Origin: an uncultured Lachnospiraceae bacterium
Lineage (GTDB): Bacteria; Bacillota; Clostridia; Lachnospirales; Lachnospiraceae
Direction of reading: 5' to 3'
Length of the DNA: 64,000 bases
Assembly (NCBI GenBank): GCA_947176505.1
Contig: CAMWQW010000003.1
Coordinates: 124,001 to 188,000 of the forward strand
This document shows, one piece after another, positions 26,473 through 35,952 of the stretch. Made by a program: the position numbers and the translations under genes. Below the pieces are notes generated by a model. It worked only from the letters and a program-made list of their open reading frames with translations, had not been told where the DNA came from and ran no database searches. The first letter of the stretch is position 1; each line of letters begins with the position of its first letter.

Positions 26473-27987
26473 TTACAGCAGTTCCTTCAATTTCACCCTG
26501 TCAATCTTTCCGTTCGCATTGATTGGCATTTTCTCCAGTGAAATTACCTTGCCCGGCAGCATATATTCAGGCACAAGCCCGGATATCTGCTCATTGATAT
26601 AAGCCTTATCCAATTCTTCTTCAATAAACAATACTATCTTCTGATGTTTCTCATCGTACAGACAACAGCACAGAGCAATCTCCTCAAGCGAAGAGACTGC
26701 TGTCTCTATCTCTCCGAGTTCAATCCGGTGTCCCATATGCTTAATCTGGAAATCCTTGCGGGATAAATATACGATTTCTCCATACTCGTTGTATTTTACC
26801 AAATCGCCGGTACGGTATATTGTCTCTGGCACGACAGGATTCAATGGGTTCTGGACAAACGCTTCCCTTGTCTTCTCCGGATTATTATAATATCCCATGG
26901 AAAGCGAAGTTCCTCTGACACAGAGTTCTCCGATTTCATCGTCCTTAACAAGTTCATCTTTGTCATTTAATATCAAAATATCTGTGTTTGCCATCGGAAT
27001 CCCAATCGGTAACGGCTCGTCGTCTGCAAATTCGCGGTCTACAATATAATAAGTACATGCATCCGTAATCTCGGTGGGACCGTATAGATTCGCATACAAG
27101 ACATCCGGCAGGAACTTACGCCATGTATTGAGCTGCTTGTTCGGCATAACTTCGCCACAGAACAGCACTCTGTGCAGCGTATCCGACAAATCCACATTAC
27201 GGAATGCCTTAAGCTTCGCCACCACAATGAGCGCCGACGGCACCCAGAATATAGTGTTAATCTTCTTTTCTTTCAAGTATTTCAGCAGAGGAACCGGCTG
27301 TGCAAACAAATTTTTCGGAATAATGTAGGTCGTCGCGCCGCTCTTAATCGTACTGTAGATGTCCAGAATCGAATTGTCAAAGTAAAAAGGCGCCTGATTG
27401 CCGAAGCTGTCCTCTTCGGTAATATCAAATGTTTCCGTCACCCAGTCAATATAGTCAATCACCGAACGGTGGTTGATGGTCACGCCTTTCGGTATTCCTG
27501 TGGAACCGGAAGTAAACAAAACATACAGTAAATCCGTATCAATACCGCGGCATCTTGCCGCCTCCACAATCTCCTTGTCTGCAGGCATACCGATGGCTTC
27601 CTCAAAAATCAGATAATCTCCCTTATATTCATAACTCTCAAAAGCAGCGCGAAGCTCTTTCGTAGTGATGACAAGCGACGGCTCAAGTACCTCCAGAATC
27701 TTGTTGACACGGCTTGCCGGCATCTCAACGTCAATCGGAGAATAGAAATTACAGCCGTACGCCGCACCCATAAAAGAAACCAGCACATCAACACCCTTTT
27801 CCAGATAAATGACTACCGGTTTCTTAAATAATCCCATTTGAAGTATTTGTGTCGCCAGCGCCATAGCCTGCGTTCTAAGCTGTCCGAATGTAACCGCCTT
27901 ATGTTCGTCCGCAAAAGCCGTTTTATCTGGAAATTTGTCTGCGGTTTTGTCCAACCAATATGTAACATTTGCCTTCATATCAAACAA
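26473..27987 (-). CDS. Amino-acid adenylating enzyme (DltA-like stand-alone A domain)
   Basis: A 504-residue member of the ANL superfamily. LFTSGSTGIPKG is at 157-168, FDNS with Asp204 (the residue that pairs with a substrate alpha-amino group) at 203-206, YGPTE at 302-306, YRTGDL at 391-396, and the catalytic lysine of NGKIDR is Lys494. Asp204 argues for an amino acid substrate, as in DltA. It should form aminoacyl-AMP and load the carrier protein encoded at 23965. The frame can begin at TTG 27987, with AAAGG 5 bp upstream, or at ATG 27978. It lies 16 bp after the SGNH gene. Confidence 0.87.
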   Translation of the reverse strand: MFDMKANVTYWLDKTADKFPDKTAFADEHKAVTFGQLRTQAMALATQILQMGLFKKPVVIYLEKGVDVLVSFMGAAYGCNFYSPIDVEMPASRVNKILEVLEPSLVITTKELRAAFESYEYKGDYLIFEEAIGMPADKEIVEAARCRGIDTDLLYVLFTSGSTGIPKGVTINHRSVIDYIDWVTETFDITEEDSFGNQAPFYFDNSILDIYSTIKSGATTYIIPKNLFAQPVPLLKYLKEKKINTIFWVPSALIVVAKLKAFRNVDLSDTLHRVLFCGEVMPNKQLNTWRKFLPDVLYANLYGPTEITDACTYYIVDREFADDEPLPIGIPMANTDILILNDKDELVKDDEIGELCVRGTSLSMGYYNNPEKTREAFVQNPLNPVVPETIYRTGDLVKYNEYGEIVYLSRKDFQIKHMGHRIELGEIETAVSSLEEIALCCCLYDEKHQKIVLFIEEELDKAYINEQISGLVPEYMLPGKVISLEKMPINANGKIDRVKLKELL

Positions 27988-28003
27988 CCAAACCTTTCAT
28001 CAT

Positions 28004-29086
28004 CTATTCTGTCGGAAGCATCACAGGATAAAACGTATCCATCATTTTCTCCGTCTTCACATGATAGATATCATACAAGTCTGTCATCTTAAGTCCGCAA
28101 CCTGCCGGATTATAGGAGCCGTACAGTGCCACGTCCTGTTCTTTCGCAATCTGCTTTATTCTTTCTTCCACCTGAAATGTAATCTGATACTGCCCGGCAG
28201 ATTCTATGTAATTATACATCATGGGCGAATAGGGTGGCAAGTATAAGATAACCTCCACGCCGTTGTCGCTAAGATAGTCTATCAGTAAGGTGAGAAGCTC
28301 CATACTCCATTCGTCAATTTCATGAAAATCCGTCATCCGATAGACCACCTGCTCCTCTATGGTCTGCCTCGTAAGCTCCTCCACTTCTTTTACGTCAACT
28401 TCACGAAGTTCTCTCTGATAAGCGATACTTCCGTCATAATGCTTTAAATACTGTTCTGTCTGCCACTCCTGTGTATAATTCACGTCAAACCGTTTTCCTT
28501 CCGGCAGGAGCGTGACATTGTACCGAAAGTAGTCTAAAGACAGCCATTTGCCATGATCTCTGCCGGTAGGAATCTGCGGATTGAGATTTCCCTCCTCAAA
28601 TTTCCCGTTCAGAATTACACCCATATAGTTTGCGTATCCGTATAGCTCTTCCCATCTGTCATTGTTATGGCTCGCATTAAAAAGAAAAGCGTCTGCTCCA
28701 ATGATCATCTTCTCCGGCAGCTTGTCCTCCTTCACAAGAATCCCCGTAACCGCCAGTAAATCATAGATGGTGGACTCGGACAATCCCGTATTATAGAAAG
28801 AATCCGTTCCGAACATCTCATGTTCAAAATTCATCACCCGGCTGGAACCCGCAACAATCAGTTCTTTTGCCTCTTTCTGCTGTTTGAGACACGCAAGGAG
28901 CAGCTTTCTGTCATTGAAATCCGACTCCTCCAGCCCTACTGTATTCATTGTATTTACTACCATCTGCTCACCGATTTGGTCATATGTAATTCTTAGATAC
29001 GCGTACGAATCCACGTACCAGTTAACTGCCGCTACCATACAAAGGAGCGGAATGATGAACAGAACCGCCTTACACCACTTCTTCAT
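28004..29086 (-). CDS. SGNH-fold membrane-anchored protein, DltD-like position
   Basis: A 360-residue protein with an N-terminal membrane anchor (about residues 6-24) and an outside domain. ELIVAGSSRVMNFEHEMFG near residue 75 is the block I serine motif in the GSSR form. DLYDIYHV near residue 343 could supply the catalytic Asp and His. Such proteins help transfer or edit acyl groups on cell-surface polymers. Its start codon overlaps the stop of the DUF6020 gene by one base (TAATG) and it precedes the adenylating enzyme, giving a Dlt-like order. Sequence similarity to true DltD is weak. Confidence 0.7.
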   Translation of the reverse strand: MKKWCKAVLFIIPLLCMVAAVNWYVDSYAYLRITYDQIGEQMVVNTMNTVGLEESDFNDRKLLLACLKQQKEAKELIVAGSSRVMNFEHEMFGTDSFYNTGLSESTIYDLLAVTGILVKEDKLPEKMIIGADAFLFNASHNNDRWEELYGYANYMGVILNGKFEEGNLNPQIPTGRDHGKWLSLDYFRYNVTLLPEGKRFDVNYTQEWQTEQYLKHYDGSIAYQRELREVDVKEVEELTRQTIEEQVVYRMTDFHEIDEWSMELLTLLIDYLSDNGVEVILYLPPYSPMMYNYIESAGQYQITFQVEERIKQIAKEQDVALYGSYNPAGCGLKMTDLYDIYHVKTEKMMDTFYPVMLPTE

Positions 29087-30711
29087 TACTTCCTCCTTAC
29101 CCCGAAGCTATAGCTGAGCAGAAACGGAAGCGCCGTAAATAATCCGTACGCATAACGAAATTCATTGTATACCGGCGCTGCCAAAAACAGCGTTAGAAGC
29201 ATCATAATAAACGGAACATAAATCATCATATTTCTTCTGTCAAATAACATATAGGCAATTCCGAATACCATGAGCCATGTATTCAAGCCAAGACTCCACA
29301 CTTTATTATAGAAGTCTTGAAATCCCATCAGAAAATCATGCATGGCAAGCTCATTGTCATAGGAGAACAATTTCCTCTGTGTCGTCATCCCGAAAGGATT
29401 GTCCACCATATAATATTCACCGTACAAATACTGATAATCCCTCGTCTTATACGCCCAATATCCCGCAGTCTGCCTGATTTCTGCCACTGTATACTGCAAA
29501 GGATTGCGCAGACCGACCCTGAGCCACAATTTGAAATAATCCCATTTGTTGTCGTCAATCACCTGCTGGTTGCCCTTTTCGCGAATAAAATTTTTCACGA
29601 TATCAAACAGCCACGGATTGTAATATTCTCCCACCTCATCTGCCGGAACCACCCTGTCGATCATCTCGACTTCCTCATCCGTCAGCTCGCCGCCTTTCAG
29701 ATACGCGCACAAGATATGCTGTGTCGGCATAGTCAACCCCTCTATCGTGTCGGGCGGCTCCACATGCAGCGCATGGAGTACCGGACCATGATAGATCAGA
29801 TAACACAGTAAGACCGCCGCCATACACGCAAATGTCTTCACAGGAAATTTATTTCTTACTGTTTTACAGATGATTATAATCACTGCCGTTCCGAAGAAAA
29901 TAAAAATCCCGTTACTCCGCAGCAGACAGACGAAAAGACATGTAATAAAATATGCCGCCCACCGCCGGATTCTCCCTTCCTCCTCCAAGTCATATTCCAC
30001 GCTCATCCATGCAAATAAAAGCAGCGAAGCCGTAAAGAATTCATCCTTCCCCATACAGATTGTCAACACAGCGTTCATTGGCAAAAATGCATAGAAAACA
30101 AGCGCCAAGACAAGCCATACAATCCTTGTCCCGCGCTTATATAGCTGATACAGGAAAAAGGCAAACACCATCGCCATAATAAGTATCTGGAAAAAAGTAT
30201 AGAAAGCCGCACCGCCTGTATAAGTGCCAGACAGCCGGTAGCCGGTCATAAAGAATATTTTCAGTATCAGCGTATGGAAATACGGGTGATGGTTTGAACC
30301 GGGCACCCATCCTAATACCTGTTGAATCTGCCACACTGCGTCATTGCTTAACCATGTCGGAAAGTACATCAGATAGTAAGGCAGATATCCCAGCAGGCAG
30401 ATGACCATAAACAAGACGTAGAGATACCATTTCCCCTGTCTTTCTTTCTGTTCCGGGACGCGTGACAGTACCGGAATCCTTGACATGATAACATATCTCT
30501 GTGATATAACGGTGCACAATACAAGCAGCGCCAAATAGCCTGCTGACAGCCACAAGACAAATCTCCCAATGTTCTGCATAAGCCCCATATCAGCCGCTTT
30601 TTCCAGTTCAGTACACATTGCCGCGACAGCATAAAAGAACGCAAAAGGAATCAATATCAGAAACTGCCGTTTCTCGGGCATATGTATTTTATTCTTTGTA
30701 GACACATCCAT
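29086..30711 (-). CDS. DUF6020-like polytopic membrane protein (GT-C-like)
   Basis: A 541-residue protein with about twelve membrane segments. An outer loop has WLSNDAVWQIQQVLG then SNHHPYFHTLILK, and a later loop has CMGKDEFFTASLL. These Asp, HHP and KD elements recur in the gene at 47342-49153, so the two are paralogues of one family (I recognise it as DUF6020). The acidic residues after the first segments are usual in GT-C sugar transferases. The ATG at 30711 is used because it leaves a 16-bp gap and has AGGAG 14 bp upstream. Confidence 0.72.
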   Translation of the reverse strand: MDVSTKNKIHMPEKRQFLILIPFAFFYAVAAMCTELEKAADMGLMQNIGRFVLWLSAGYLALLVLCTVISQRYVIMSRIPVLSRVPEQKERQGKWYLYVLFMVICLLGYLPYYLMYFPTWLSNDAVWQIQQVLGWVPGSNHHPYFHTLILKIFFMTGYRLSGTYTGGAAFYTFFQILIMAMVFAFFLYQLYKRGTRIVWLVLALVFYAFLPMNAVLTICMGKDEFFTASLLLFAWMSVEYDLEEEGRIRRWAAYFITCLFVCLLRSNGIFIFFGTAVIIIICKTVRNKFPVKTFACMAAVLLCYLIYHGPVLHALHVEPPDTIEGLTMPTQHILCAYLKGGELTDEEVEMIDRVVPADEVGEYYNPWLFDIVKNFIREKGNQQVIDDNKWDYFKLWLRVGLRNPLQYTVAEIRQTAGYWAYKTRDYQYLYGEYYMVDNPFGMTTQRKLFSYDNELAMHDFLMGFQDFYNKVWSLGLNTWLMVFGIAYMLFDRRNMMIYVPFIMMLLTLFLAAPVYNEFRYAYGLFTALPFLLSYSFGVRRK

Positions 30712-30727
30712 CAGTTCAGTATTTCTC

Positions 30728-31831
30728 CTATTTTCCCCAGTCCCGTATCCTCTCAATATAAGACTCAGCTGTATAATCTCCCGCACGTTCTACCGCCATC
30801 TTACGATAATGCTCCATTCTTCCCTCATCCTCAAGAAGCCGCATAATCTCTCCTGCAAGCTTTTCCTCTTCCTCCGTAATATGAGCAGGGTCAAAGTCTT
30901 CCTCAGGGCTCATGTTCGGAATCAAGATACCGTATTTGTCCTCCAGAATCTCCCGCGGACCCGTCATACAGTCCGTTGCAATCACGGGAAGTCCCATAGA
31001 CATCGCCTCCACCATTGCATTCGGAAATCCTTCATAGTAGGACGTCAAAACATATAAACTCCCCCTTTTCAGATAGGGGTAAGGATTTTTCTTAAGTCCG
31101 GTAAAATAAACCGCCTCGTCAATGCCTAGTTTCACCGCCAATTCTCTGTATGGTGTAAACTCGCCTTTACCGATAATCATAAGCCTCGTATCAGGGTGCT
31201 TTGCATGGACAAGAAAGAAGCTCTTTATCAGATGCCAGAAACCTTTCACCGAATCCTCTCTTCCCATGGAAATGAGAATACGCCCGTCACTCCAAGGCAA
31301 TTCTGCCTCCTCCTTCTCGGACAGCATCTTCACTTCTTTCATGTCAAAGGGATTTTGTAACGCTACTGCCTTTTTGCACCGGTATTTCTCCTGCACCTCA
31401 CGACAGATTGTCTCGGAACAGCAAATCAGCCTATCCGCACATTTACAGAAAAGTCTTATTTTTCTCGGATTCCCCATGTCCATGTAGCTTCTGATACCGA
31501 GCCACTTATCCGCACTTGTTCCGGAAACAATATTTGCCAGATTCGCCGTCGGTCCGAAGCTGTATGCAATATCGATGTGCTCCCTTTTCTTAATGCTGCG
31601 AAGCTTCCAACCGCGCTTTAGCACATTGATTACTTTTCCGATTTTGTCCGGTCTGCTCGGAAGCTGTAAATCGGCTACCGGAATCCCTTTGATATCATAG
31701 GCAATATTACGGGAGTCGAAAATCGCAATCTGTACGTCAAAATACGGCTGCAGGAGTCTTGCCGTCGCCGCGCACACTTTTTCCAATCCGCCCTGATGTA
31801 AGGACGGCACGATCAACAATAATTTCTTCAT
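30728..31831 (-). CDS. GT4 family glycosyltransferase
   Basis: A 367-residue GT-B enzyme. KKLLLIVPSLHQGGLEKVC is the GT4 loop, RILISMGREDSVKGFWHLI near 185-203 starts the donor domain, and SYYEGFPNAMVEAMSMGLPVI near 270 has E-x7-E. It starts within the end of the preceding GT4 gene by 4 bp (ATGA), so the two are coupled and probably add consecutive sugars. No donor can be assigned. Confidence 0.92.
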   Translation of the reverse strand: MKKLLLIVPSLHQGGLEKVCAATARLLQPYFDVQIAIFDSRNIAYDIKGIPVADLQLPSRPDKIGKVINVLKRGWKLRSIKKREHIDIAYSFGPTANLANIVSGTSADKWLGIRSYMDMGNPRKIRLFCKCADRLICCSETICREVQEKYRCKKAVALQNPFDMKEVKMLSEKEEAELPWSDGRILISMGREDSVKGFWHLIKSFFLVHAKHPDTRLMIIGKGEFTPYRELAVKLGIDEAVYFTGLKKNPYPYLKRGSLYVLTSYYEGFPNAMVEAMSMGLPVIATDCMTGPREILEDKYGILIPNMSPEEDFDPAHITEEEEKLAGEIMRLLEDEGRMEHYRKMAVERAGDYTAESYIERIRDWGK

Positions 31832-32997
31832 AACTGCGAGTCGTCCCCTTTCCGATAAAACAGGCGATATCCCTCCGCCTGCGTCTCCACGTCAAACCCT
31901 GCGCTCCGCATCCTCTGATAGGTATCGCGCCGTTCATAGTCCGCCTCGGTACATATTCTCTTTGCCCACTCCGAGGGCTGTTTCTCTATACTCAGATAAG
32001 TGACCAGATCCGTGGCTTCTGCTTCTTTTGTAATCGTGTCCGACACGAAACATTTCAATCCTGCTGCCTGCGCCTCCACCAGTACGCCCGGCAGTCCCTC
32101 AAAAAATGACGGCAGCAAAAACATGTCCATCGCCTGATAATAATCTTCCGGCTGCTTCTGATTTCCCATAAACCGGACCTGATCCTCAATACCAAGCTGC
32201 CGGCATTTCTCTCTTATGCTCTCCCTATCCGGTCCTTCGCCCAGAAGGAGCAGTACCGCATCTTTCCGTATCTTACACACGCCGGCAAAGACATCTATCA
32301 GATAGGGATGATTTTTCTGATAATTGAAGCGTCCTACATGCCCAAGCACAAACCGGTCCGCCAGTTCCATCCGTTCCCTGACTTTCGCCCGCTTAGCGGC
32401 ATCATAGGTAAATCTGCCTGCATCTATGGCATTGTGAATAATCTTCACCCTGCCCTGCCGCATCGCTTCTGCGCCAAACACATCCTCCCCCGCAAGCTTG
32501 GAACAGGCAAAACAGTAGTCCGCCTTATCAGCCAGCTTCCTTCTGAAGAATTTCGTGGCAATACCTTTTGCACCCTTTACCACACCGGCATTTCTGGAAT
32601 GAGCCACCGTAATAGGAATCCCGCAATGCTTAGCAATCGGGAGATAAATGCCCGCAGTGCTTGTCATATGTCCCTGCACTACCTGAAATTCATGATGTTT
32701 CTCAAAAAAGTCCCGCACGGCTCTCCTGTAAGCCGGATAATTGTACACCTTAAACTTGGGAAGCACATAGATGTGTCCTCCCAAGCGTGTAATCTCCTCA
32801 TCATAAAATTCCGGTTTTCTGACACTTTCGTCATTTTTCATCCCGCCGTGAACACGGTTCATTGCCTCGCTGTGTACCAAAAAATCAAACTGTATCTCGT
32901 CTCTGTTCATTTGACGGTATAAGTCCATAATACGACTCTCCGCACCGCCAAGCCCGACACCGCCAAGCACATGCAGCACCCGAATTGTCTCTGACAT
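31828..32997 (-). CDS. GT4 family glycosyltransferase
   Basis: A 389-residue GT-B enzyme. IRVLHVLGGVGLGGAESRIMDL is at the N-terminus, FVLGHVGRFNYQKNHPYLI near 200 and PSFFEGLPGVLVEAQAAGL near 290, the last with E-x7-E. The ATG at 32997 has GGAG 6 bp upstream inside the repeated hairpin leader. A longer frame back to 33054 would run through that leader. It resembles EpsF-type capsule glycosyltransferases. It is coupled by ATGA to the next GT4 gene. Confidence 0.9.
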   Translation of the reverse strand: MSETIRVLHVLGGVGLGGAESRIMDLYRQMNRDEIQFDFLVHSEAMNRVHGGMKNDESVRKPEFYDEEITRLGGHIYVLPKFKVYNYPAYRRAVRDFFEKHHEFQVVQGHMTSTAGIYLPIAKHCGIPITVAHSRNAGVVKGAKGIATKFFRRKLADKADYCFACSKLAGEDVFGAEAMRQGRVKIIHNAIDAGRFTYDAAKRAKVRERMELADRFVLGHVGRFNYQKNHPYLIDVFAGVCKIRKDAVLLLLGEGPDRESIREKCRQLGIEDQVRFMGNQKQPEDYYQAMDMFLLPSFFEGLPGVLVEAQAAGLKCFVSDTITKEAEATDLVTYLSIEKQPSEWAKRICTEADYERRDTYQRMRSAGFDVETQAEGYRLFYRKGDDSQL

Positions 32998-33001
32998 GTT
33001 A

Positions 33002-33039
33002 TTCTCCATTCCGGAGCGTTTACGTGACAGGCACGCTCC
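33002..33039 (-). repeat. Hairpin plus RBS leader, copy B
   Basis: On the minus strand GGAGCGT (33033-33039) pairs with ACGCTCC (33013-33019) around a 13-nt loop, and GGAATGGAGAA follows as ribosome binding site for the GT4 start at 32997. The loop and tail match copy A at 311-351 closely (shared GTCAcGT and CGCTCCGGAAyGGAGAA), so this is a true repeat and not a chance hairpin. Confidence 0.55.
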
Positions 33040-33053
33040 TGCGCAAATTTGCA

Positions 33054-33974
33054 TTATGCCAATACATCACCCACCGCAATCTGCCTTGCACACTCATATC
33101 TGTCAATTAACAGAGAGCCATCCACCGTGCGTATCACCGGCTTCTCGTCAAATATATCAATCACTTCTCCCGGCGCATAAGCAGAAAAATCTATCATTTC
33201 ATCAAAAGGATGTGCTTCCCATACGGTAACCTTATCTTCGCCAATCATGGCATACGCCCCCGGAAAAGGAGCCGCCACGCCACGAATCAGGTTATAGATT
33301 TCCCGTGTCCTTGCATGGAAGTCAATTTTACCGTCCGCCGCCGTCCTCTTACCGTACCATGAATCAAAGTCCTTCGATTCCGTACGAATCTCAATGTGTC
33401 CATCCCCGTATGCCTTGAGAAGTCTGCGAATCAAATTCTTAGAGCAGATCATATTCTTGTACTGCGCCGTCCGTATATCATCGTGTGGCGTAATGGAGAA
33501 CATCTCCGTTGCAAATATGTTGGGACTATCCGCCTGCTCATCATAACGGAACATATTTAAGTTAAACCGCGTGTCCCCCAGAATAATCGACCAGTTTAGC
33601 GGCGATCTTCCTCTTCCGAAGGGCAGATAACCGCAATTGCCGTGGAATCCGTAGATGCCGTATCGGAAACAGTCTAATACGGATTTCGGGATTAGTCTCT
33701 GCCATCCCATAGATATACCGATGTCAAACTCATTTTCGCTCATAAACTTCTGCGTCTTGTCGTCCGTCAGGAAATAGCTGTCCGCCTCATGAACGGGAAT
33801 CCCGTATTTCTCTGTCAGTACCGACAAACCCTTATAACCGGACACCTGATTCTTCTTCGTCACCTCCGGACTGATGGTAATCACCAAATCCACCGGACAA
33901 ATCTGCTCCTGTATAAAACTCACGATGTTCTCCGAAGTATCCTTTACTCCGAATACAACTACTCTGTATTTCAT
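33054..33974 (-). CDS. Formyltransferase-like protein, second type
   Basis: A 306-residue protein of the formyltransferase fold. GFHGNCGYLPFGRGRSPLNW gives His111 and DEQADSP gives an Asp near 149. The position of the catalytic Asn of the N-x-H pair is Gly109 here. The C-terminal part (KIDFHARTREIYNLIRGVAAPFPGAY) matches the Formyl_trans_C domain. This form is common in glycan loci and probably formylates an amino sugar nucleotide. Its relation to the triad-complete enzyme at 25534 is distant. It ends 56 bp before the next GT4 start. Confidence 0.8.
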   Translation of the reverse strand: MKYRVVVFGVKDTSENIVSFIQEQICPVDLVITISPEVTKKNQVSGYKGLSVLTEKYGIPVHEADSYFLTDDKTQKFMSENEFDIGISMGWQRLIPKSVLDCFRYGIYGFHGNCGYLPFGRGRSPLNWSIILGDTRFNLNMFRYDEQADSPNIFATEMFSITPHDDIRTAQYKNMICSKNLIRRLLKAYGDGHIEIRTESKDFDSWYGKRTAADGKIDFHARTREIYNLIRGVAAPFPGAYAMIGEDKVTVWEAHPFDEMIDFSAYAPGEVIDIFDEKPVIRTVDGSLLIDRYECARQIAVGDVLA

Positions 33975-33990
33975 ATAAATCCCTTTCTGC

Positions 33991-34911
33991 TCATTGTGCC
34001 AGATATTTCTCGTAAAGATAATCCTGCATGTTCACATACTCTTGTACCCGATTGAAATTATCAAGCACTGCCGGCAGCTTCGCCTCATAATTCTCTCTCG
34101 TGCACTCCGTAATCTTACGCTTCACTTCGTCCAAATCCGCTTTCTCTAATAAGATCATGCCATCTCCATTAAAGAAGTCCGTAATCTTGCGGGCTCCCAA
34201 GTACACCGGAATGGTCTGCGCCGCAAAACAGCTTGTAAGTCGCTCCGAGAAATAATATTCCGAAATATCGTTCTCTATAATCAATGCAAACCGATATCTG
34301 TCTAATGTCTCATCCACACTTTTTACATACTCGCCGCCGTCAAATCTGCCATATGTGTCAGCGAGTCCCTCCCTCTTACACATTCTGGCGAGTTCCAGTC
34401 GAAACCGATGCAGTTCGCACATAACCTTATCAGAAGATAGGATGGAAAGATTGCTGTCCTTTGTCTGATACAGTCCTTCCTTCAGATCATGATTCCAAAT
34501 CCCTGCCGCAACAGGATAAAATCTGGCATTTTCAATCTCATTCAGTATTTGCTCATCGTAAGTAAAAACATAGCGAAACTCCTTCTCAAGACCCTTGTGC
34601 TTATGAAACACTTCGTAATCCTGCGGTACGATAATCCGGGATTCCGTCAGCATACCGTACTTCACCTTAGGATTTCCCAAGGTCCTTATCATGGATTCCG
34701 GACCATAGAAATGCGTGTCAAGTCCGTAATTATACCGGTCCCAGAAGAAATATTTCCCTTCATGCCCGTAGGGCGCGTGCTGAGAATGTCTATTCTTAAT
34801 AAAATAAGTTTCTAGCAGTCTTCCCTCGGCGTTGTATATCTTTGGTTTTGTCGCCTCAATCTTATATTCCTTTGCTATCTGTATGCGATAGCCGGCAAGT
34901 TTAAACTCCAT
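33991..34911 (-). CDS. GT10 family glycosyltransferase (alpha-1,3/1,4-fucosyltransferase family)
   Basis: A 306-residue protein. FALIIENDISEYYFSERL at about 208-225 and TIPVYLGA at 233-240 match the GDP-fucose-binding motif of GT10, known from Lewis antigen fucosyltransferases of Helicobacter and animals. FALIIEN-x7-SERL stands for the usual FxLxFENS-x6-TEK; Ser for Thr and Arg for Lys at the last motif are notable. It would add fucose in alpha-1,3 or 1,4 linkage to an amino sugar. It is 16 bp upstream of the formyltransferase-like gene. Confidence 0.82.
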   Translation of the reverse strand: MEFKLAGYRIQIAKEYKIEATKPKIYNAEGRLLETYFIKNRHSQHAPYGHEGKYFFWDRYNYGLDTHFYGPESMIRTLGNPKVKYGMLTESRIIVPQDYEVFHKHKGLEKEFRYVFTYDEQILNEIENARFYPVAAGIWNHDLKEGLYQTKDSNLSILSSDKVMCELHRFRLELARMCKREGLADTYGRFDGGEYVKSVDETLDRYRFALIIENDISEYYFSERLTSCFAAQTIPVYLGARKITDFFNGDGMILLEKADLDEVKRKITECTRENYEAKLPAVLDNFNRVQEYVNMQDYLYEKYLAQ

Positions 34912-34974
34912 ACCCGTCCCTCGGTGCCGCCACCCACTGATGCGGCAAACTTATACCTCATGTCCCCGATTCTC

Positions 34975-35952
34975 CTACTTCAAATACTCCTTATACCAAT
35001 CAATCGCCAGCTCAATTCCTTTCTCGAAATCATATTCAGGATGATACCCAAGAAGCTCTCTTGCTTTGCTGATATCCGCATTGGAATCGCGTACATCACC
35101 TTTGCGGTTCGGTCCGTAATTCGGTTCGATATCTTTTCCAAGCGCTTTGCACAAATAATGGTATACATCAATCAAAAACAGTCTGCCGCCCGCGCCGATA
35201 TTGAAGGCTTGTCCTGCTGCCTCGCCAGATGCATGGCAGGCGCAAAGATTTGCCTCGATTACATTGTCGATATAGGTAAAATCTCTGGATTGCTTTCCGT
35301 CACCGTTGATTGTCGGTACCTCGTCGTGCAATAGCTGCTTGATGAATTTCGGAATCACTGCCGCGTACATTCCTTCCGGATTCTGTCTGCGTCCGAACAC
35401 GTTAAAATAACGCAGTCCGTAAGTATCCAGCCCATACAATTCCTTGTACAGCCGACCGTACTCTTCATCCACTTTTTTGGTCAGCGCATAAGGAGAAATC
35501 ACGCTGCCTTCCTGCCCTTCCTTCTTCGGCAGTGTCGCAGAGTCGCCGTAGACTGAGGAACTGGATGCGTATACGAACTTCTTGACACCGCATACTCTCG
35601 CCGCCTCCATCATATTCAGCGTTCCGCGTATATTGATTTCCTCATACAGAAGCGGCATCTCAATGCTGCGCGGCACACTGCCCCACGCCGCCTGATTGAG
35701 TACATAATCCACGCCTTTTGACGCTTCCATGCATGTATCTAAGTCTCTGATATCACCCTTGATAAAAGTAAATCTCTTATTCTGCGTCAAATGCTCGATA
35801 TTCTCATATTTACCGGTAGACAAATCGTCCAGACAGCGCACCGTATAGCCCATATCTACCAGCGCCTCACATATATTAGAACCGATAAATCCGGCGCCGC
35901 CGCCTACCAGAAACACACTGTTTTCATCAAATTTCACATCACGATATCCCAT
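34975..35952 (-). CDS. UDP-N-acetylhexosamine(uronate) 4-epimerase, WbpP/TviC type
   Basis: A 325-residue extended SDR. VGGGAGFIGSN at 16-26 binds NAD, SSSS at 129-132 and Tyr155-x3-Lys159 are catalytic, and NQAAWGSVPRSIEMPL is the signature of the WbpP/TviC branch that prefers N-acetylated substrates. It should interconvert UDP-GlcNAc/UDP-GalNAc or UDP-GlcNAcA/UDP-GalNAcA. The TviB-type dehydrogenase two genes upstream supports the uronate route. TviC and WbpP cannot be told apart by eye. Confidence 0.88.
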   Translation of the reverse strand: MGYRDVKFDENSVFLVGGGAGFIGSNICEALVDMGYTVRCLDDLSTGKYENIEHLTQNKRFTFIKGDIRDLDTCMEASKGVDYVLNQAAWGSVPRSIEMPLLYEEINIRGTLNMMEAARVCGVKKFVYASSSSVYGDSATLPKKEGQEGSVISPYALTKKVDEEYGRLYKELYGLDTYGLRYFNVFGRRQNPEGMYAAVIPKFIKQLLHDEVPTINGDGKQSRDFTYIDNVIEANLCACHASGEAAGQAFNIGAGGRLFLIDVYHYLCKALGKDIEPNYGPNRKGDVRDSNADISKARELLGYHPEYDFEKGIELAIDWYKEYLK

